From positions 1 to 44,423 of the forward strand of contig JBBSLP010000054.1 of the NCBI GenBank assembly GCA_038255145.1: 44,423 nt of DNA. Direction: 5' to 3'. Of the stretch, positions 35,511 to 43,417 are shown piece after piece (position 1 is the first letter of the stretch; each line of letters begins with the position of its first letter). This stretch comes from WHTX01 sp038255145 (GTDB taxonomy: Bacteria; Actinomycetota; Acidimicrobiia; Acidimicrobiales; CAIXPF01). A program made the position numbers and the translations under genes. The notes under the pieces are model-generated. The model worked only from the letters and a program-made list of their open reading frames with translations, had not been told where the DNA came from and made no database searches.

Positions 35511-36065
35511 GTAGGCACTCCCCCAGACGCGGACCGGCGCCTCGGGGAGATCCCCGGGGCGCCGGCCATTCTTGCTTCTCCCGCTGCTGGACGTCGCCGT
35601 CCGTCGATCTGCATCGTCTGCTTCGGGATGGATCCCCGCCGGTGCACTCGTGCCCGCTTGGGGGCTCAGAGCGGCGTGCGGTGGATCAGTAGGGCGCGCA
35701 AGCGCTTCCGCAGATCGGCGTGCGACGAGTCATCGATGAACCGGGCGGGTCCCGGTCATCTGCGTTTCCAGTGGTCGGCAAAGACGGGCCTCCTTCCAAA
35801 CACCACGAGCGTCGGCCTCCGCCGAGGCGGAGCTTTGCGGTTCCCGCTGCTTCGGCGGGGCCGGTCCTGCGTCCCCGGGGGGCCGTCTGCGACCGTGCCC
35901 GGTGATCGTCCGCCCTGCCCGCTCATCTGTCAAGTAGATCAACGATCGCCATTGCAGATGCCCTAGTGAACGCTCTACGGGAACTTCCTGAGCCTCTCCG
36001 TGGTAGTTGGCCCCGGCCCGGCCGCCCCGGGGCGCTACCGGCGGCTGTCCGCTACGGTCGCCGCC
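35511..36065. other. 555-base divergent intergenic region with hairpin-rich core
   Basis: No credible gene on either strand. It must hold the promoters of the MBL hydrolase (- strand) and the CoA-transferase (+ strand). Between 35811 and 35884 three stems stack closely: CTCCGC/GCGGAG (35817-35832), CCCGC/GCGGG (35843-35859) and GGCC/GGCC around 35859-35884. On the - strand an unpaired GAACCGCAAAGC segment lies between the first two stems. This may be a structured RNA, but the high GC makes chance stems common. Confidence 0.45.
36053..36058 (+). promoter_or_regulatory. Candidate leaderless -10 box for the second CoA-transferase
   Basis: TACGGT ends 7 nt before GTG 36066, with no Shine-Dalgarno. 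Confidence 0.4.
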
Positions 36066-38582
36066 GTGGAGCAGCCACTCGCTGGGGTTCGCGTCGTCGA
36101 GGTGGCCACCGGGGTTGCGGGCCCCTACGCCGGCAAGGTGCTGGCCGATCACGGCGCCGAGGTCATCAAGGTCGAACCTGTGGGCGGTGACCCTTCCCGC
36201 CTCGAGGGGCCGTGGGCCGGCGACGGGCCCGATCCCGAGACCGGGCCCCTGTTCCTGCACCTGGGCACCAACAAGCGCTCCGTCGTCCTCGACCCCGAGC
36301 GCGCCGAGGACCGCCAGCTGGCCGCGGACCTGGTGGCGTGGGCCGACGTGATCATCGACGGGGATGGGCCCGGCAGCCTCGAACGCCTGGGCGTGACCAC
36401 CGACGAGCTGCACCGCCGCCGCCCCGACGTGGTGCGGGTGGGGGTGACCCCCTTCGGCCGCACCGGGCCCTATGCGGCGTGGAAGGGGTCCGAGATCGTC
36501 ACCTACGCCATGGGCGGACCCATGAGCGCCACGGGCATGCCCGGGCGCGAGCCCCTCAAGCTGGCCGGCAACATCATCGCGGTCCAGTGCGGGGCCATGG
36601 CCTCGGTGGCGGCCCTGGCCGCACTGAGCGTGGCCGAGCGCAGCGGCGTGGGCATCGACGTGGACATCTCGGCCTTCGAGACCCAGGCCGGGTCCATCGA
36701 CCGGCGGTCCGCCTACCTGATGTGGCGCATCTTCACCGGGCGTGACGCTCCCCGTCAGGGGGGCCACCGCCTCAACATCATCCCTGCGGGCATCTACCCC
36801 ACGGCCGACGGTTACGTGCAGATCGTGGTGGCGCCCAACTGGATCCCCCGTCTGGCCGTCCTCATGGGTGACCCCGAGGTGCTCGAGCTGGTGGCCAGCC
36901 CCGACTGGATGGATCACCCCGACCTGGCCGAGCTGATCGACGGGGCCCTACACGTGTGGTGCGTGACCCGCACAAGCGACGAGGCCATGGACCAGGGCCA
37001 GGCCGTCAACCTCGGTGTCATGGCCCTCAAGGAGCCCGTCGACGTCCTCACCGACGTCCACTTCCGGGCCCGGGACTTCTGGCAGACCGTCGAGCACCCC
37101 GTCGCCGGCCGCTACGAGATGCCGGGGCCCCCGTTCCGCATGGCCGACGGTTGGCGCCTGCGCCGCCCTGCCCCCCTGTTGGACCAGCACCGGGCCGAGG
37201 TGCAGGCCGAACTGGCGGCGAGCCCCCCCCGGTTGCTTCCGGCGGTGACGTACGAGGCCCGCCTGCCCCTCGAGGGTCTGCGGGTGATCGACCTGACGGT
37301 GGTGTGGGCCGGGCCCTACTGCACGATGTTGTTGCAGGACCTGGGGGCCGAGGTCATCCGGGTCGACAACCCCAACCTGTTCCCCACCGCCACCCGGGGG
37401 GCCATCCCCCGCCCCGCCGCCGGTCGGTCGGCGGACCTCGGTTCCATCTGGGGGGCATTCCCCGACGACGACCCCGGTGAGCGGCCGTGGAACCGGGTCG
37501 GTCCCTTCGTGGTCCACGCCCGGGGCAAGTTGGGCGCCACCCTCGACCTGCGCACCGACCTGGGTCGCGAGACGTTCCTCAGGCTGGTCGAGCACGCCGA
37601 CGTGCTGGTGGAGAACAACTCGGCCAAGGTGCTCGACCAGTTGGGCGTGGGCTGGGACGTGCTGTCGGCCCGCAACCCCCGGCTCATCGCCGTGCGCATG
37701 CCCTCGCTGGGGCTCGATGGCCCCTATGCCCGCTACGTCGGTTTCGGGGCCCACGTCGAGGCCCTGTGTGGGCTGACGTCGCTGCGGGGCTACGCCGACC
37801 ACGACGTGTCGGCCAACGGCGCCACCTACCAGATGGACCCGGCCAGCGGAGCGGCGGGCACCTTCGCCATCCTCGCCGCCCTGCGCCGCCGTGAGACCAC
37901 GGGGCGGGGGGAGCTGATCGAGCTGGCCCAGGCCGAGAACCTGCTCAACACGGTGGGCGAGTACCTGGTCGACGCCTCCCGCACCGGTCGGCGCCAGCCC
38001 GCGGCCCTGCCCGGCAACCACCACCCGTCGCGGGCGCCCCAGGGGGCGTACCCGTGCCGCCACGAGGAGGGGGTGGTCGAGCGGGGCTGGGTGGTGTTGT
38101 CGGTGGGTGACGACGCCGAATGGGCCGGCCTGCGCCGGGCCCTGGGTGAGCCGGACTGGGCCGCCGACGAGCGTTTCGCCTCCGTGACCGGTCGCCGGGC
38201 CCACCAGGACGAGATCGACAAGGCCATCGCCGCGTGGAGCGAGCCCCTGGACGCGGTCGACGCCGCCGCCCGCCTGCAGGCCGAGGGGGTGCCGGCCGGT
38301 CCCGTGCTCGACGAGTCGGCCCTGCTGGCCGATCCCCACCTGCGCCAACGGGGCTTCTTCCGCCCCAACAGCTCGCCCGACCTGGGCCGCCACGAGTTCC
38401 CGGGCCACCTGTGGCACTGGAACGGGCCCGAGCTGGCCTGGGGTCCCATCAACGAGATGGGGGCGGACAACGACCACGTGTGGCGCGAGGTGGTCGGCCT
38501 CGACGACGCCGAGGTGGCCGCACTCGAGGCCGAGGGCCACCTGCGCCGCGGCTACGTCGACGCCGACGGCAACTCGCTCTAG
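36066..38582 (+). CDS. Two-domain CaiB/BaiF (class III) CoA-transferase
   Basis: An 838-residue fused CoA-transferase of the same design as the gene at 20829. Domain 1 begins LAGVRVVEVATGVAGPYAGKVLADHGAEVIKVE; domain 2 begins near residue 400 with GLRVIDLTVVWAGPYCTMLLQDLGAEVIRVD. The active-site Asp of domain 1 sits in GIDVDISAFE. In domain 2 the equivalent segment is GELIELAQAE, with Glu in place of Asp, so only one half may carry out the usual Asp-CoA chemistry. GTG 36066 is chosen over the earlier in-frame GTG at 36000, whose 22 extra residues are not family-like. The stop shares its bases with the stop of the convergent VOC gene (CTAG at 38579-38582). Confidence 0.88.
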   Translation: MEQPLAGVRVVEVATGVAGPYAGKVLADHGAEVIKVEPVGGDPSRLEGPWAGDGPDPETGPLFLHLGTNKRSVVLDPERAEDRQLAADLVAWADVIIDGDGPGSLERLGVTTDELHRRRPDVVRVGVTPFGRTGPYAAWKGSEIVTYAMGGPMSATGMPGREPLKLAGNIIAVQCGAMASVAALAALSVAERSGVGIDVDISAFETQAGSIDRRSAYLMWRIFTGRDAPRQGGHRLNIIPAGIYPTADGYVQIVVAPNWIPRLAVLMGDPEVLELVASPDWMDHPDLAELIDGALHVWCVTRTSDEAMDQGQAVNLGVMALKEPVDVLTDVHFRARDFWQTVEHPVAGRYEMPGPPFRMADGWRLRRPAPLLDQHRAEVQAELAASPPRLLPAVTYEARLPLEGLRVIDLTVVWAGPYCTMLLQDLGAEVIRVDNPNLFPTATRGAIPRPAAGRSADLGSIWGAFPDDDPGERPWNRVGPFVVHARGKLGATLDLRTDLGRETFLRLVEHADVLVENNSAKVLDQLGVGWDVLSARNPRLIAVRMPSLGLDGPYARYVGFGAHVEALCGLTSLRGYADHDVSANGATYQMDPASGAAGTFAILAALRRRETTGRGELIELAQAENLLNTVGEYLVDASRTGRRQPAALPGNHHPSRAPQGAYPCRHEEGVVERGWVVLSVGDDAEWAGLRRALGEPDWAADERFASVTGRRAHQDEIDKAIAAWSEPLDAVDAAARLQAEGVPAGPVLDESALLADPHLRQRGFFRPNSSPDLGRHEFPGHLWHWNGPELAWGPINEMGADNDHVWREVVGLDDAEVAALEAEGHLRRGYVDADGNSL

Positions 38583-38992
38583 CTGGTGGGTCCGGCGGGC
38601 CGGGCGGCCAGCATCTCCAGGTAGTGCGGGTTGACCATGATCCCCAGGATGTTGCCGAAGGGGTCGACCACCGCGGCCGGCCGGAAGCCCTCGCCCCGGT
38701 CGATGGGCGGGTGGTAGGGGGTGGCGCCCAGGTCCAGCAGCCGCTGGTAGCTGGCGTCGACGTCGTCCACGTGCCAGTAGACGATCTCGCCACCAGGCCC
38801 CGTCGGGGCGGGCCCGTAGCGGTAGCTGGCGTCGACGAGGCCGAGCTCGTGCTGGTGGTCGCCCACCCGGAACTCGAAGTAGGCGCCGTCGCGCTCGAAG
38901 TAGGGCTCGATGCCCAGCACCTCGGTGTACCAGGCCTTGGCCGCCTGGACGTCTTCCGCCCAGTAGTTGACGGTGGCGAAGCCTCGCAGCAT
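38579..38992 (-). CDS. VOC-family (glyoxalase/bleomycin-resistance) protein
   Basis: A 137-residue vicinal-oxygen-chelate protein with two beta-alpha-beta-beta-beta repeats. The first reads FATVNYWAEDVQAAKAWYTEVLGIEPYFERDGAYFEFRVGDHQHELGLVD and the second IVYWHVDDVDASYQRLLDLGATPYHPPIDRGEGFRPAAVVDPFGNILGIMVNP. Metal-type residues such as His55 and the Asp/Glu positions are present, but the reaction cannot be assigned. ATG 38992 follows AGGAGG with 7 bases between; longer reading is non-coding. An inverted repeat at 39061-39085 lies about 70 bases upstream and could be its operator. Confidence 0.85.
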   Translation of the reverse strand: MLRGFATVNYWAEDVQAAKAWYTEVLGIEPYFERDGAYFEFRVGDHQHELGLVDASYRYGPAPTGPGGEIVYWHVDDVDASYQRLLDLGATPYHPPIDRGEGFRPAAVVDPFGNILGIMVNPHYLEMLAARPAGPTS

Positions 38993-39060
38993 GTCCGGTC
39001 CTCCTGGTGCGTCTGGTCCCGCGGTCGCTACCGCAGCTGACATCGTCATCATGCGCCGCA

Positions 39061-39085
39061 GAAGTGGCCACCTGCTGGCCACTTC
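39061..39085. repeat. Perfect 10-bp inverted repeat (operator or terminator)
   Basis: GAAGTGGCCA (39061-39070) and TGGCCACTTC (39076-39085) are exact inverted copies around CCTGC. It lies about 70 bases upstream of the VOC gene and 180 bases downstream of the HNH gene stop, so it could be an operator for the former or a terminator for the latter. Confidence 0.7.
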
Positions 39086-39159
39086 CATCGGTGCCTCCAG
39101 TTGCGCACCTATTCGCCGTCTCTGCCGATCCGTTGGTGTCACCGTCAGTCCTCGAACCG

Positions 39160-39191
39160 GTGTCGACGGAACCGGGTGTCGACGGAACCGG
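39160..39191 (+). repeat. Perfect 16-bp tandem duplication
   Basis: GTGTCGACGGAACCGG occurs twice head to tail (39160-39175 and 39176-39191) in the spacer after the HNH gene. No function is evident. Confidence 0.85.
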
Positions 39192-39264
39192 CGCCGGGGG
39201 TACCGGTGGTCGGGCCGGACTGTGGGCCTCGGTGGCGGTTTGTGGCCGCATGGGGTCACCACCG

Positions 39265-40506
39265 TCATGCGGCGGTTCGGACTTGGACGTCATGCGGTTC
39301 TGACCCGTCTCGTGGTCCGGCGTCGGGTGGTGTTGCGGTGGTGAACGGTTGCCATCGCGTGATGACGTACGCCGTGCCGTCAGGTAGTCGAACCTGTGGC
39401 CGATGGTTGTCCATGGTGATGGACCAACCGTCTTTGTGGATGAAGGTGTGGTGCCGTCGGCACAACAGCGCCCCGTTGTCGACACTGGTGTGTCCACCGT
39501 TGCCCCAGTGGGTGCAGTGGTGGATGTCGGTCCAGGAAACGGGCCGGTCGCAGGTGGGGAACACGCACCCACCGTCACGAATGGTGATTGCCCGGCGTAT
39601 GGCCACGGGCCACCGTGAGGTGGTGCGGCCGACGTCGAGGATCTCGCCGTGGGCACCGAGCACGACCCGGTAAGCGGACGAGTCACAACACGCCACCGGC
39701 GCCTGTTCCGCGGGCAGGTCGTGGTCCACGATGACGCCGACCCGGTAACGGTCGGGAACCGAGGTGTCGGAGGGTTCGCGGCGCATGCTCTGACCGCACA
39801 GGTCCACCAACGCCTGCGCCCGCAGCGCCGCCACCGGCTTCGCGGTGATGGTCGGGTCATCGCGCCCCTCGCGCAGCATGGGGTCGACGATGGCGTCGAC
39901 AGCGGCGTTGATGATGGCCGTGTCTTCGGGGCTGAAGATCCCACCGGGGACCGCCGCCCCGTCGGCCCTCGGGGACAAGGTCCACTTCGAGATGGTCTCG
40001 GGTAGGGGTTCGGGCCGGTCAGCCACCACATCGGCGTCGCGGAGCCAGGTCTTGGCATGGGCTCGGAAGTCGGCGGTGTCGAGACGGACGGCGGCGTCGA
40101 CGAGGACGATCTCGTCGACGTGGGCGAGGTGAGGGAACCGGCGCACGCAGTTCGACAGAGCCCGCAGGTTGTCTGCGGGTACCAGCCCGGCCAGCGCGGG
40201 TGGCAGCAGCGAGGGCAACAGCCGTAAGGCGGCCCCGTCGTGGATGCGGCCCCAGTGCACCGCCCGGGCGGTGCCCGTACGCATCGACAAGACCTGCGCG
40301 GCGGACGTGGCGCCTTCACCGGCCCAGCCCCCGTCGCGTTCGTACCGGTCCTGCACGGCCGCGGCCAACGCGTGGGCGGCATTGTTCAGACGTTCAGAGC
40401 ATAACGCCAGATCATCCATCGAGCCTGGAGGCAGACCCGCGGCGCCCAACGAGGCGAACGTGGCCAAGACAGCCTCACCACTGAAGGGTTCACCGTCCGT
40501 CGCCAT
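39265..40506 (-). CDS. DUF222/HNH endonuclease-domain protein (13E12 repeat family)
   Basis: A 413-residue protein. The N-terminal two thirds are the helical DUF222 domain seen in the multicopy actinobacterial 13E12 family (SERLNNAAHALAAAVQDRYERDGGW...). The C-terminal HNH nuclease domain reads CVFPTCDRP, DIHHCTHWGNGGHTSVDNGALLCRRHHTFIH, with the paired Cys and His metal ligands and the catalytic His intact. Such genes are often repeated many times per genome and have been linked to mobile DNA; their role is unresolved. ATG 40506 has no Shine-Dalgarno but a TAACAT box 6 nt upstream. The region before it is less GC-rich and holds six 11-bp repeats. Confidence 0.9.
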   Translation of the reverse strand: MATDGEPFSGEAVLATFASLGAAGLPPGSMDDLALCSERLNNAAHALAAAVQDRYERDGGWAGEGATSAAQVLSMRTGTARAVHWGRIHDGAALRLLPSLLPPALAGLVPADNLRALSNCVRRFPHLAHVDEIVLVDAAVRLDTADFRAHAKTWLRDADVVADRPEPLPETISKWTLSPRADGAAVPGGIFSPEDTAIINAAVDAIVDPMLREGRDDPTITAKPVAALRAQALVDLCGQSMRREPSDTSVPDRYRVGVIVDHDLPAEQAPVACCDSSAYRVVLGAHGEILDVGRTTSRWPVAIRRAITIRDGGCVFPTCDRPVSWTDIHHCTHWGNGGHTSVDNGALLCRRHHTFIHKDGWSITMDNHRPQVRLPDGTAYVITRWQPFTTATPPDAGPRDGSEPHDVQVRTAA

Positions 40507-40512
40507 GACGTC

Positions 40513-40518
40513 ATGTTA
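40513..40518 (-). promoter_or_regulatory. Candidate leaderless -10 box for the HNH gene
   Basis: TAACAT on the - strand ends 6 nt before ATG 40506, with no ribosome-binding site. Confidence 0.4.
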
Positions 40519-40662
40519 GCAGTGCTAGAAGTCGAAAGGCGAACGCAGGTTCGTATCATCTGGATATTTGTGTACGATTCACTGTCCGTGGGCCACGTCC
40601 TCCTGCGGGTGGTGAGGTCGCCTCCGCTCGGAGGGGTGTCGAGAGTCGTACAACAGCTTGTA

Positions 40663-40728
40663 ACGTAGATTCGACGTACATTCGACGTACATTCGACGTA
40701 CATTCGACGCAGATTCGACGTAGATTCG
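40663..40728 (+). repeat. Six tandem 11-bp repeats (iteron-like)
   Basis: Units at 40663, 40674, 40685, 40696, 40707 and 40718, each ACGTACATTCG or a one- or two-base variant (ACGTAGATTCG, ACGCAGATTCG). The three central units are identical. The 11-bp period is about one helical turn, so a bound protein would sit on one face of the DNA. The array is flanked by TGTAACG on the left and CTGTTACG on the right, and lies about 160 bases upstream of the HNH gene start. Confidence 0.93.
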
Positions 40729-41184
40729 CTGTTACGAAATCGGCCATGAGGTAATCCGCTCGGCGATGGTTGGAGCGAAGGCCCTCATCCGCGGCGGTGG
40801 GCCCATCGGCCGCGGACCTGGCACCGACCGCACCGCACCCGAGCGGGCCGGACCTTCGCCATCGAGGCTCGAGCGCAGATCTCGGACGCCCACCGACCCG
40901 GTGACGCCCCGCTATCGCACCCGGCCGACCCGTCCCCCTGATGGCGACCGCGTTCGGACGGCGACACGGGTCCGCCGACCGCTCACGGACGCGGTTCCCG
41001 GGTCGATCCGACTACGTCGAACAGCCACCGCCCGGGAAGGGTGATGGCACCCCCGTCGCAGCTGGCATGGAGGCCCAACACCAACCAGAGGCCCCTTCAT
41101 CAGCAGCAGTAGAGCCAGCAGGGACAGAACCACGGGCCCATACACCCGGGCCCGAAGCACCCCGCCCGAGGCCCCGGGCTGAGC

Positions 41185-42498
41185 TCAGGGCGCGGGCAGG
41201 ACCGCCGCGCCGGGAGCGCCGTCGATGCCGGCCATGGTCAGGGTGGCCTCGAGCAGCACGTTGGCGCCGGCTGCGCACCAGGACGGCTCGGTCCACTCGG
41301 TGGGGTTGTGGGAGATGCCGTCGCGGCAGGGCACGAAGACCATGGCCGTGGGGCAGATGCCGGCCAGGTAGCAGGCGTCGTGGCCCGCTCCGGAGATCAT
41401 GTCCCGGTGGCCCTCGCCCACCAGCACGGCTGCGTCGCGCACCGCGGTCACGGCCCGGGGGTCGAACTGGATGGGGGGTGAGTACCAGATCTCGGTCAGC
41501 GTGCCCCCGGCGGTGGCGACGAGCTCACCCAGGCGGGCGGTCATGTCGATGAGCACGTCGGGGTCGGGGTGGCGAAGGTCGACGGTGAGGTCGACCGAGC
41601 CGGCGATGGTGTTGCGGCTGGCCGGGTGGGCGGTGATGACGCCCACGGTGCTGCGGGCCTCGGGCCCGACACCCCGGGACAGGGCGTCGATCTCGCCGAT
41701 GAGCCCGGCTGCGGCCACCAGGGCGTCACGGCGGCGGTCCATGGGGGTCGACCCGGCGTGGGCCTCGGCCCCGTTCACGGTCACGTCGAACCAGCGGATG
41801 CCCTGGACGGTGGTGACCACGCCCACCGTCAGATCCTCGGCCTCGAGGATGGGACCCTGCTCGATGTGGGCCTCGAGGTAGCCGCCCACCGGCCGCCCCC
41901 CGCAGGGCAGCTCGCCCGAGTAGCCGATGCGCACGAGCTCGTCACCCAGGGTGATGCCGTCGGGATCGGTCCGGGACAGGCCGTACTCCAGGGGGAAGGC
42001 GCCGGCGAACACACCCGAGGCCAACATGGCGGGGGCGAAGCGGGCCCCCTCCTCGTTGGTCCACGCCACCACCTCGAGCGGGGCGGTGGTGGCGATGCCG
42101 GCATCGGCGATCGTCCGCACCACCTCCAGCGCGGCCAGCACCCCGTAGGCCCCGTCGAAGCGTCCCCCGGCGGGCTGGCTGTCGAGGTGGGAGCCCACGA
42201 GCACGGGCAGGGCGGTCGGGTCGGTGCCCTCACGGCGGGCGAAGATGTTGCCCATGCGGTCCACGGCCACGGCCAGGCCCACCTCGTGGCACCAGTCCAC
42301 GAACAGGTCCCGCCCCACCTTGTCCTCGTCGGACCCGGCCAGCCGGCACACCCCGCCGCGGTCGATCTCCCCGATGCGGCCCAGCTCCATCAGCCGGTCC
42401 CACAGGTGCTCCCCGTCGATGCGGAGGGCCGTCGGGTCGGCGTCCCCGCCCGGACCAGCGTCGCCGTCGTCCTGTACTGCCTGCTCCGATGCATCCAC
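41185..42498 (-). CDS. M20-family amidohydrolase (hydantoinase/carbamoylase type)
   Basis: A 437-residue zinc-dependent amidohydrolase resembling N-carbamoyl-L-amino-acid hydrolase, allantoate amidohydrolase and beta-ureidopropionase. Metal ligands are visible: His104 and Asp106 in VGSHLDSQP, Asp115 in GGRFDGAYG, Glu149-Glu150 in WTNEEGARF, His211 in LEAHIEQGP, and a late His in ISHNPTEW. The dimerisation domain segment AEAHAGSTPMDRRRDAL is typical. These enzymes remove a carbamoyl group as CO2 and ammonia, chemically related to the amidases on the left side. The start is GTG 42498 with a TACGAT box 8 nt before it. It is divergent from the enoyl-CoA hydratase gene. Confidence 0.9.
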   Translation of the reverse strand: MDASEQAVQDDGDAGPGGDADPTALRIDGEHLWDRLMELGRIGEIDRGGVCRLAGSDEDKVGRDLFVDWCHEVGLAVAVDRMGNIFARREGTDPTALPVLVGSHLDSQPAGGRFDGAYGVLAALEVVRTIADAGIATTAPLEVVAWTNEEGARFAPAMLASGVFAGAFPLEYGLSRTDPDGITLGDELVRIGYSGELPCGGRPVGGYLEAHIEQGPILEAEDLTVGVVTTVQGIRWFDVTVNGAEAHAGSTPMDRRRDALVAAAGLIGEIDALSRGVGPEARSTVGVITAHPASRNTIAGSVDLTVDLRHPDPDVLIDMTARLGELVATAGGTLTEIWYSPPIQFDPRAVTAVRDAAVLVGEGHRDMISGAGHDACYLAGICPTAMVFVPCRDGISHNPTEWTEPSWCAAGANVLLEATLTMAGIDGAPGAAVLPAP

Positions 42499-42506
42499 GA
42501 ACGGGC

Positions 42507-42512
42507 ATCGTA
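42507..42512 (-). promoter_or_regulatory. Candidate leaderless -10 box for the M20 gene
   Basis: TACGAT on the - strand ends 8 nt before GTG 42498; no Shine-Dalgarno is seen. Confidence 0.38.
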
Positions 42513-42532
42513 CGAGCGACCGGCGCCACCGG

Positions 42533-42538
42533 TAGGGT
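42533..42538 (+). promoter_or_regulatory. Candidate leaderless -10 box for the enoyl-CoA hydratase gene
   Basis: TAGGGT ends 7 nt before GTG 42546. Only about 20 bases separate it from the divergent box for the M20 gene, so both promoters share a 47-base intergenic region. Confidence 0.4.
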
Positions 42539-42545
42539 CCGGGCT

Positions 42546-43352
42546 GTGACCGATCACAGCATGCAAGGGCATGCCATCCACCTCGACATCGCCGACGGCC
42601 TGGCCACCCTCACGCTGGCCCGACCCGCAGCGGCCAACGCCCTCGACCGCGTCGCCGCGGCCGAGCTCCGCGACGCGGCCATCAAGCTCAGCCACGAACC
42701 CGGGCTGCGGGCCGTGCTGCTGCGGGCCGAGGGCAAGGTGTTCTGCGGCGGTGGTGACCTGGCCGCCTTCGCCGGCGTCGACCCCGCCGACCTGGCCGGC
42801 TACATCGACAACGTGGCCCTCGACCTGCACGCCGCCGTGGCCCGGCTGGCCAAGCTCGATGCCCCCGTCGTGGCCGCCGTGGGCGGTTCATGCGGCGGTG
42901 CGGGCATGAGCCTGATCGCCGCCTGCGACCTCGTCGTGGCCGGGCGGTCGGCCAAGTTCACCATGGGTTACACCCGGGCCGGCCTGAGCCCCGACGGCAC
43001 GTCCAGCTTCTTCCTGGCCCGGGTGGTGGGCCTGCGTCGGGCCATGGACCTGGTGCTGACCAACCGGGTGCTCAACGCCACGGATGCCGAGGCCTGGGGT
43101 CTGGTCAACCGGGTCGTGGATGACGACCAGGTCGAGACCGAGGCCACCGCCCTGGCCACGACCCTGGCTGCGGGGCCCACCCTGGCCTTCGGCGGGGCCA
43201 AGCGGCTGCTGCTCGAAGGGGCCAGCTCGGCCCTGGAGTCGGCCATGGAACGTGAGGCCGCCGTCATCGCCGCCACCTCGAGCACGGCCGACGCCCGCGA
43301 GGGCATGGCCGCGTTCCTGGGCAAGCGAGCGGCCGACTTCGCCGGCCACTGA
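42546..43352 (+). CDS. Enoyl-CoA hydratase/isomerase (PaaG-like)
   Basis: A 268-residue crotonase-fold enzyme. Oxyanion-hole loops are visible as KVFCGGGDLAAF and VGGSCGGAGMSL. The segment GLSPDGTSSFFLARVVGLRRAMDLVLTNRVLNATDAEAWGLVNRVV is intact. In true hydratases a Glu occupies the position of the Asp in GLSPDG. An Asp there is typical of isomerase-type members such as PaaG, so isomerisation is as likely as hydration. GTG 42546 is chosen on the basis of a TANNNT box 7 nt upstream; ATG 42561 is an alternative five codons later. It probably acts in degradation of an aromatic or branched acyl-CoA. Confidence 0.85.
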   Translation: MTDHSMQGHAIHLDIADGLATLTLARPAAANALDRVAAAELRDAAIKLSHEPGLRAVLLRAEGKVFCGGGDLAAFAGVDPADLAGYIDNVALDLHAAVARLAKLDAPVVAAVGGSCGGAGMSLIAACDLVVAGRSAKFTMGYTRAGLSPDGTSSFFLARVVGLRRAMDLVLTNRVLNATDAEAWGLVNRVVDDDQVETEATALATTLAAGPTLAFGGAKRLLLEGASSALESAMEREAAVIAATSSTADAREGMAAFLGKRAADFAGH

Positions 43353-43417
43353 TCTGCCGAGCCTGCACCCGCTGAGCCCGTGACCTGGTGTGGCCGAGCC
43401 GTGCGGGGGTCGGGCGT

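Larger units (their letters stand above)
40507..41184. other. 678-base spacer with iteron array; no confident gene
   Basis: The first 240 bases are distinctly less GC-rich than the rest of the window and contain the six 11-bp repeats. The remainder (about 40740-41184) is GC-rich with short open frames on both strands. One, from GTG 41160 on the - strand, starts LRARVYGPVVLSLLALLLLMKGP, a single hydrophobic helix, but has no ribosome site and an Arg-rich non-family tail. I do not call it a gene. Confidence 0.5.

Noticed and set aside
36948..40382. A very long - strand open frame across the CoA-transferase, VOC and HNH region
   Set aside because: It is antisense to, or out of phase with, three well-supported genes and shows only low-complexity Pro/Arg/Gly sequence.
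40766..41160. Short overlapping frames on both strands, including one with a single hydrophobic helix
   Set aside because: No ribosome sites, Arg/Pro-rich low-complexity sequence and mutual overlap; not supportable as genes.
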